DNA of 39,057 nucleotides from contig JAFQBR010000011.1 of assembly GCA_017399665.1 (NCBI GenBank), positions 1 through 39,057 on the forward strand, read 5' to 3'. The notes below the pieces were generated by a model. The model searched no databases. It was not told the DNA's origin and saw only the letters and a program-made list of their open reading frames with translations. Positions 32,198 through 39,057 of the stretch are shown here, piece by piece (the first letter of the stretch is position 1; every line of letters begins with the position of its first letter). The stretch comes from Clostridia bacterium (GTDB lineage: Bacteria; Bacillota_A; Clostridia; Christensenellales; Borkfalkiaceae). A program made the position numbers and the translations under genes.

Positions 32198-32398
32198 TTA
32201 ATCTATTCCAAGTAAAAAATCTGCGCTTTCCTTAAGCTCCTTGCAAATTAAAATAAGCACGTCTAAGGTAGGCTCTCTTTTGCCTGTGCAATAATTATTA
32301 ACTACACCTTGCGACATTTTTATCCTTTTTGCCAGCTCGCTTTGCGACATGTTATTCTCTTGCAGCACTTGTTTTAATCTTTCAGAAAACTTATTCAT
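32198..32398 (-). CDS. XRE-type HTH repressor, predicted leaderless
   Basis: A 66-residue protein, one complete XRE helix-turn-helix domain: FSERLKQVLQENNMSQSELAKRIKMSQGVVNNYCTGKREPTLDVLILICKELKESADFLLG, close to phage-repressor and SinR-like domains. Its minus-strand -10 (TATAAT, 32405-32410) is so close that the predicted start of transcription is the ATG itself, and no ribosome binding site exists. A long inverted repeat covering both promoters (32408-32455) should be its operator, making it an autorepressor that also controls the divergent LRR lipoprotein. Confidence 0.87.
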   Translation of the reverse strand: MNKFSERLKQVLQENNMSQSELAKRIKMSQGVVNNYCTGKREPTLDVLILICKELKESADFLLGID

Positions 32399-32404
32399 AT
32401 AAAC

Positions 32405-32460
32405 ATTATACTGCTTTTAGCCGTTTTTGTCTTGACATACGGCTGAAAGCAGTATATAAT
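32405..32460. promoter_or_regulatory. 17-bp inverted-repeat operator covering divergent promoters
   Basis: ATACTGCTTTTAGCCGT (32408-32424) and ACGGCTGAAAGCAGTAT (32439-32455) are inverted repeats with one mismatch. Plus promoter: TTGACA (32433-32438), 16 bp, TATAAT (32455-32460), toward the LRR gene. Minus promoter: AAGACA (32428-32433), 17 bp, TATAAT (32405-32410), toward the repressor. The -35 boxes overlap between the arms and each arm reaches a -10, so occupation would block both. Confidence 0.85.
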
Positions 32461-32510
32461 ATTACTTAAGTGGTTATAAACTGCTTATTATAACATTAAA
32501 GGAGTGCATT

Positions 32511-34079
32511 ATGAAAAAATCAAGCGCAATAAAGCTTTTAGTTTTAATTTTCACTTTGTTAATTTCCATCTGCTTTGCCGTTGGCTGTAATAATACACCT
32601 AGCAGCGGTAATAATTCTTCTAGTGAACAAGACGAAAGCTCCTCAAATCCCCACGTACATATTTGGAAAGATGCCACTTGCACTGCGCCAAAAACCTGTA
32701 CCATTTGCAGTAAAACAGAGGGCGAACCTAACGCGCACATCTATATAAATGGTAACTGCTCAGTTTGTAAACTTACATCAGAAGAATATTTTACTTTTAC
32801 TTTACTTGAAGACGGCACGTATTCTATTTGCGCAAAAGACGTAAATAACATTCCTGCCGAAATCGTTATTCCAAGCACTTACGATGGTAAAGCCGTAACT
32901 TACATTAGTGAATTGGCGTTTGCTGGTTGCAACAGTTTAACAAGTGTAGTAATCGGTGATAGTATAACTTCTATTGGCTATGGCGCGTTTGGTGAAAGCA
33001 AAAATTTAACAAAAGTAGTAATAGGTAATAGTGTAACGTCTATTGGTGATGCTGCTTTCTATTATTGCCACAGTTTAACAAATATAGAAATAGGTGATAG
33101 TGTAACGTCTATTGGCTATGCCGCGTTTGCTGAATGTAGAACTTTAACAAGTGTATTAATAGGTAAAAGTGTATCTGCTATTGGTGATCAGGCTTTCCAT
33201 TATTGCAATAAATTAATAGAAGTAGTAAACAAATCAAGCCATATAACGGTAGCAAAGGGCAGTGTAGAAAACGGATATGTTGGCTATTATGCTGAATTTG
33301 TTTATAACAGTACGGATAATTTTACCCAAAGCAATTTAACAACGGATGAAAATGGCTTTGTAACTTATAATAAGGCTGGTGAGGTTGTTCTCGTTTCTTA
33401 CTTGGGGAAAGAAACAGTTATAACTATCCCATCAAATATTACAAAAATCAATCGCGCGGCGTTTGCTTATTGCGAAAGTTTAACATCAATAGAAATTCCA
33501 AATTCAATCAGTTCTATTGGCGATTCGGCATTTGCTTCTTGCTCAAGTTTATCAAATGTAGTGATACCAAATAGTATAACCTCCATCAGCCCAGGCGTAT
33601 TCTCTTTTTGCTATAGTTTAAAAAGCGTGGTAATACCTGACAGCGTAACTTCTATTGGTGAAGCTGCGTTCGCTCGGTGTGATAATTTAACGTCAGTAGT
33701 AATAGGCGATTCAGTAACTTCTATTGGTTTTTTGGCGTTCGCGGAGTGCTATAGTTTAACAAGTGTAGTAATACCTAATTCCGTTACTTCTATTGCCTCT
33801 TATGCGTTCGAGGATTGCGACAATTTAACTTCGGTAGTCATACCTAATTCCGTTACTTCTATTGGTGATTATACGTTTTATGGTTGCAACAGTTTAACTT
33901 CGGTAGTCATACCTAATTCCGTTACTTCTATTGCCTCTTATGCGTTCGCGGATTGCGATAGTTTAAAAAATATTTATTACCGTGGAACAGAAAACCAATG
34001 GAACGCTATTTCAAAAAGTGCGGATTGGAGCGATAACACAGCTAATTACACCATAACGTATAATTACACAGGTGCATAA
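32511..34079 (+). CDS. BspA-like leucine-rich-repeat lipoprotein
   Basis: A 522-residue surface lipoprotein: signal peptide with lipobox AVGC (Cys26), a Ser/Asn-rich linker, a Cys-rich module (HIWKDATCTAPKTCTICSKTEGE, then CSVCK), then about 12-13 LRR_5 repeats of 23 residues with pattern AFxxCxSLTSVVIPNSVTSIG, interrupted at about 235-300 by a non-repeat segment. It ends with IYYRGTENQWNAISKSADW, a usual end of such proteins. BspA-type repeats are common in host-associated anaerobes and mediate adhesion or binding; the ligand here is unknown. AAGGAG precedes the ATG, and the promoter lies inside the operator of the divergent HTH repressor. A motif-loop terminator follows. Confidence 0.9.
   Translation: MKKSSAIKLLVLIFTLLISICFAVGCNNTPSSGNNSSSEQDESSSNPHVHIWKDATCTAPKTCTICSKTEGEPNAHIYINGNCSVCKLTSEEYFTFTLLEDGTYSICAKDVNNIPAEIVIPSTYDGKAVTYISELAFAGCNSLTSVVIGDSITSIGYGAFGESKNLTKVVIGNSVTSIGDAAFYYCHSLTNIEIGDSVTSIGYAAFAECRTLTSVLIGKSVSAIGDQAFHYCNKLIEVVNKSSHITVAKGSVENGYVGYYAEFVYNSTDNFTQSNLTTDENGFVTYNKAGEVVLVSYLGKETVITIPSNITKINRAAFAYCESLTSIEIPNSISSIGDSAFASCSSLSNVVIPNSITSISPGVFSFCYSLKSVVIPDSVTSIGEAAFARCDNLTSVVIGDSVTSIGFLAFAECYSLTSVVIPNSVTSIASYAFEDCDNLTSVVIPNSVTSIGDYTFYGCNSLTSVVIPNSVTSIASYAFADCDSLKNIYYRGTENQWNAISKSADWSDNTANYTITYNYTGA
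33771..33957 (+). repeat. 69-bp direct repeats in the LRR gene
   Basis: ATACCTAATTCCGTTACTTC starts at 33771, 33840 and 33909, exactly 69 bp (23 codons) apart, within longer near-identical blocks. Such DNA identity favours repeat-number change by slippage or recombination. Confidence 0.8.
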
Positions 34080-34099
34080 AAAACTAAACAGACAAAACA

Positions 34100-34137
34100 A
34101 AAGTAGCGGTAATCGACCTATACCGCTACTTTTTTAT
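34100..34137 (+). terminator. motif-loop terminator after the LRR gene
   Basis: Arms AAAGTAGCGGTA (34100-34111) and TACCGCTACTTT (34121-34132), loop ATCGACCTA, then a T run. The stem-loop is identical to the copy at 31501-31533. Confidence 0.92.
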
Positions 34138-34263
34138 TATTTTTATTAAATAAACTCTTTGTGTTTTATTAAAAAAACAACTATGGGCTATAAAAAACAC
34201 CCCTCTTCTTAAAACAGAACGAGGAGTATGTTTTTATCTTTTTGGATTTAATATTATGGCGAT

Positions 34264-34326
34264 ATCACAAACAATGGTTGATTTTTTTTAAGAGATAAAA
34301 GTTCTTTTATAAGCCGTTTGTTATGA
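34264..34326. repeat. 63-bp palindromic element, copy 2
   Basis: Left arm ATCACAAACAATGGTTGAT (34264-34282), right arm ATAAGCCGTTTGTTATGA (34309-34326). Reverse complement of copy 1 with substitutions, identical in length. It sits 15 bp beyond the end of the TerB-like gene. Confidence 0.75.
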
Positions 34327-34340
34327 CAAAGCCTTTATTA

Positions 34341-34748
34341 TTATAAAGAACGTAAAAATTCTACTTCTGCACCATCTACACGTTTATCAACGCAAAGCAC
34401 AGCAATACATAAATTTAAAAACGCATCTCTAACTTCTCCGGTAAAGGTATCAAAAAGGTTTTTTACTATGTCTTGCGCCTCTTTGCAGTAAAATTCGCCA
34501 GCTACAGAAAATGCCTTTTCGTAAGTATATCCGCCAATGAAGTTTGAAATAAATTTCCATTCATTTTCGTTCAATTTTCCATCTATTGCAATACATGTAA
34601 AAATAGAAGGTATTAAAATGTCGTTTGGTTCAACTGACGTTCTATCATGAAGAAATTTGTAAACCTTATTAAAATTTTTGCCTGCAAAATCTTGTAAAGA
34701 ATAATACTCTAGGCTTTTGCAATAACTTATTGTTTCGTTAATCGTCAT
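34341..34748 (-). CDS. TerB-like helical protein
   Basis: A 135-residue helical protein with two TerB-like half-repeats: AIDGKLNENEWKFISNFI (about 53-70) and VDKRVDGAEVEFLRSL at the C terminus. Each has the D-G-x-x-x-x-E pattern that in TerB-type domains contributes to an acidic, metal-binding bundle. TerB domains occur in tellurite and stress resistance operons, but many are isolated genes of unknown role, as here. GGGAGAG precedes the ATG. Promoter TTTACT-17 bp-TATAAT on the minus strand (34827-34855). The leader of about 70 nt contains a strong hairpin. The family call is by motif and moderate. Confidence 0.65.
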   Translation of the reverse strand: MTINETISYCKSLEYYSLQDFAGKNFNKVYKFLHDRTSVEPNDILIPSIFTCIAIDGKLNENEWKFISNFIGGYTYEKAFSVAGEFYCKEAQDIVKNLFDTFTGEVRDAFLNLCIAVLCVDKRVDGAEVEFLRSL

Positions 34749-34768
34749 AAATTTTCTCTCCCTATTAA

Positions 34769-34813
34769 GGCTAAAAAAGGGCAGGCGAGTGTAAAAACCA
34801 GCCTTTTTAGTCC
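34769..34813 (-). other. hairpin in the TerB-like gene's leader
   Basis: GGCTAAAAAAGG (34769-34780) pairs with CCTTTTTAGTCC (34802-34813) with one mismatch, enclosing about 20 nt. On the minus strand the stem ends about 20 nt before the start codon. Confidence 0.5.
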
Positions 34814-34826
34814 ATTTGTTAACCTT

Positions 34827-34855
34827 ATTATACTATTTTTTAATGCAAAAGTAAA
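34827..34855 (-). promoter_or_regulatory. promoter of the TerB-like gene
   Basis: On the minus strand TTTACT (34850-34855), 17 bp, TATAAT (34827-34832). Confidence 0.6.
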
Positions 34856-34858
34856 CAA

Positions 34859-34890
34859 AAAACGGATTGACTTTCATCAATCCGTTTTTA
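34859..34890 (-). terminator. nifJ terminator
   Basis: AAAACGGATTGA (34859-34870) and TCAATCCGTTTT (34877-34888) form a perfect stem with loop CTTTCA. T residues follow on the minus strand too. Confidence 0.9.
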
Positions 34891-34917
34891 TTTATTTTTT
34901 TTCTGCTAATCTACAAA

Positions 34918-38457
<3,540 letters not shown>

Positions 38458-38504
38458 TTATTTATTTTGTTTAATAGGTACGCAAAAATTTTCGCACCTT
38501 TTCT

Positions 38505-38533
38505 ATTATATAATTTATTTAAAGATAAGTCAA
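38505..38533 (-). promoter_or_regulatory. nifJ promoter
   Basis: On the minus strand TTGACT (38528-38533), 17 bp, TATAAT (38505-38510): among the best promoter matches in the window. The leader of about 70 nt contains GGTGCG...GCGTACC (38478-38499), a possible hairpin. Confidence 0.8.
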
Positions 38534-38937
38534 TAATAAGTGGCTTTTTTTTGAAATTTTTACATTTTTATTTTAGTTTGTCTTGCGCTAGATAATTTTT
38601 TTACCTAAAAAGTGTATTTTAACAGGGTTTTTAAGGATAGATTTTTTTATAAAAATTGTTAAAAACTAGCCCTTTTTGCCCATTTTTTGCCTTTTTTTTC
38701 ACAATTTGCACGGTTTTTGTTAATATTTTGTTTTTTTTAATTGGCGACCTCACAACAATCGGTTTATCCTTTTATAAAATCGAAATATACGTTTAACAGT
38801 CTGAAATATACTTTAGATACTAGATACAAGTACGAGCAACCATTTGTAAATTTTTAAACGATTTAAATGTAATTATCCTCATATTACTTAAATAAAAGTT
38901 TAATATTAAAAAAAATTAACAAATTATCAAAAAACTA
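38534..38937. other. nifJ/ferredoxin intergenic region
   Basis: About 400 bp, extremely AT-rich, no gene. It contains TTGTTAA-like words near 38656 and 38718 and, at about 38743-38780, a stretch resembling one arm of the 63-bp element. GAAATATAC occurs twice about 30 bp apart (38782, 38813). Confidence 0.55.
38743..38780. repeat. possible decayed third palindromic element
   Basis: GGCGACCTCACAACAATCGG resembles GGCGCTATCACAACAACTGT, which spans the left edge of copy 1 (29307-29326), and is followed by TTTATCC and TTTTATAAAAT. The other arm is not recognisable, so this is a partial or chance match. Confidence 0.35.
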
Positions 38938-38966
38938 TATACAAATTAAAAAAAGTATGTTATAAT
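38938..38966 (+). promoter_or_regulatory. ferredoxin gene promoter
   Basis: TATACA (38938-38943), 17 bp, TATAAT (38961-38966) with an extended TGT. Confidence 0.65.
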
Positions 38967-39010
38967 AGTTACGTTAAAATTTTTAATTAAAAATATCGGA
39001 GGTTGATACT

Positions 39011-39057
39011 ATGGCTTACAAAATTAACGACGCTTGTATTTCTTGCGGTGCTTGTGC
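39011..39057 (+). CDS. ferredoxin (4Fe-4S type), 5' end only
   Basis: The first 15 codons read MAYKINDACISCGAC, and the window ends within the next. CISCGAC is the start of a C-x2-C-x2-C iron-sulfur motif at the position seen in clostridial 2[4Fe-4S] ferredoxins of about 55 residues. GGAGG at 38998-39002 precedes the ATG. Divergent from nifJ, it would carry electrons from PFOR. The rest of the gene is outside the window, so fusion to another domain cannot be excluded. Confidence 0.85.
   Translation, partial: MAYKINDACISCGAC

Noticed and set aside
2131..34137. CRISPR array made of the repeated TAATCGAC motif
   Set aside because: Copies are kilobases apart, in both orientations, without regular spacers and with no cas genes.
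34190..34237. Terminator between the LRR gene and the second palindromic element
   Set aside because: CACCCCTCTTCT and AGAACGAGGAG pair only with bulges and mismatches; the LRR gene already has a strong terminator at 34100.
38478..38534. Canonical Rex operator at the nifJ promoter
   Set aside because: Only isolated TTGTTAA words occur further upstream (near 38656 and 38718), without the paired TTAACAA half at the expected spacing.

Overview
The window looks like chromosomal DNA of an AT-rich, anaerobic, probably spore-forming Bacillota (Clostridia-like, perhaps an uncultured gut lineage). Supporting signs are a single-chain pyruvate:ferredoxin oxidoreductase facing a ferredoxin gene, a YyaC-type sporulation protein, a Soj/Spo0J (ParA/ParB) pair with two parS sites in the same neighbourhood, strong AGGAGG-type ribosome binding sites, lipoprotein signal peptides, BspA-type leucine-rich repeats and CUT1 sugar-type ABC transporters. 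TGA acts as a stop and the standard bacterial code fits throughout. The parS sites, parAB, yyaC and the tilS/hpt/ftsH genes suggest an origin-proximal region, but I see no DnaA-box cluster, so oriC itself is probably outside.

Layout. 1-50: 5' part of an initiator tRNA (minus). 275-2114: tilS-hpt. 2286-2627: small membrane protein (minus). 2960-5599: two tandem NrnA-like DHH phosphoesterases and surE. 5882-17026: an eight-gene minus-strand cluster (two membrane proteins, an ABC ATPase, two permeases, a solute-binding lipoprotein, a lipoprotein with a staphylococcal-nuclease domain, and a 1197-residue lipoprotein with OB-like folds). I read it as a candidate system for scavenging extracellular nucleic acid. 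17476-21280: pepV (minus), radC, gltX. 21966-23382: divergent yyaC and a CvpA-family gene. 23413-25183: about 1.8 kb without genes, holding the parS pair. 25298-31471: ftsH, parA, parB, an M48 membrane protease. 31535-34079: two small repressor cassettes with clear operators, one beside a truncated SLOG-like gene and one controlling an LRR lipoprotein. 34341-39057: a TerB-like gene, nifJ and the start of a ferredoxin gene.

Two layers run across the genes. First, a short intergenic motif, consensus ATAATCGACYTATAGRC, occurs at least eleven times in 39 kb, four times as the loop of a terminator; I saw no copy inside a gene. Second, a 63-bp palindromic element occurs twice (29312-29374, 34264-34326) with a possible decayed third copy. 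Two genes (tilS and the repressor at 32198-32398) have a promoter whose predicted transcription start falls on the ATG, so they may be leaderless.

Coordinates and residues were counted by hand and no search was run. Family names rest on motifs I could read. Promoters, operators and the nucleic-acid-scavenging role are inferences.
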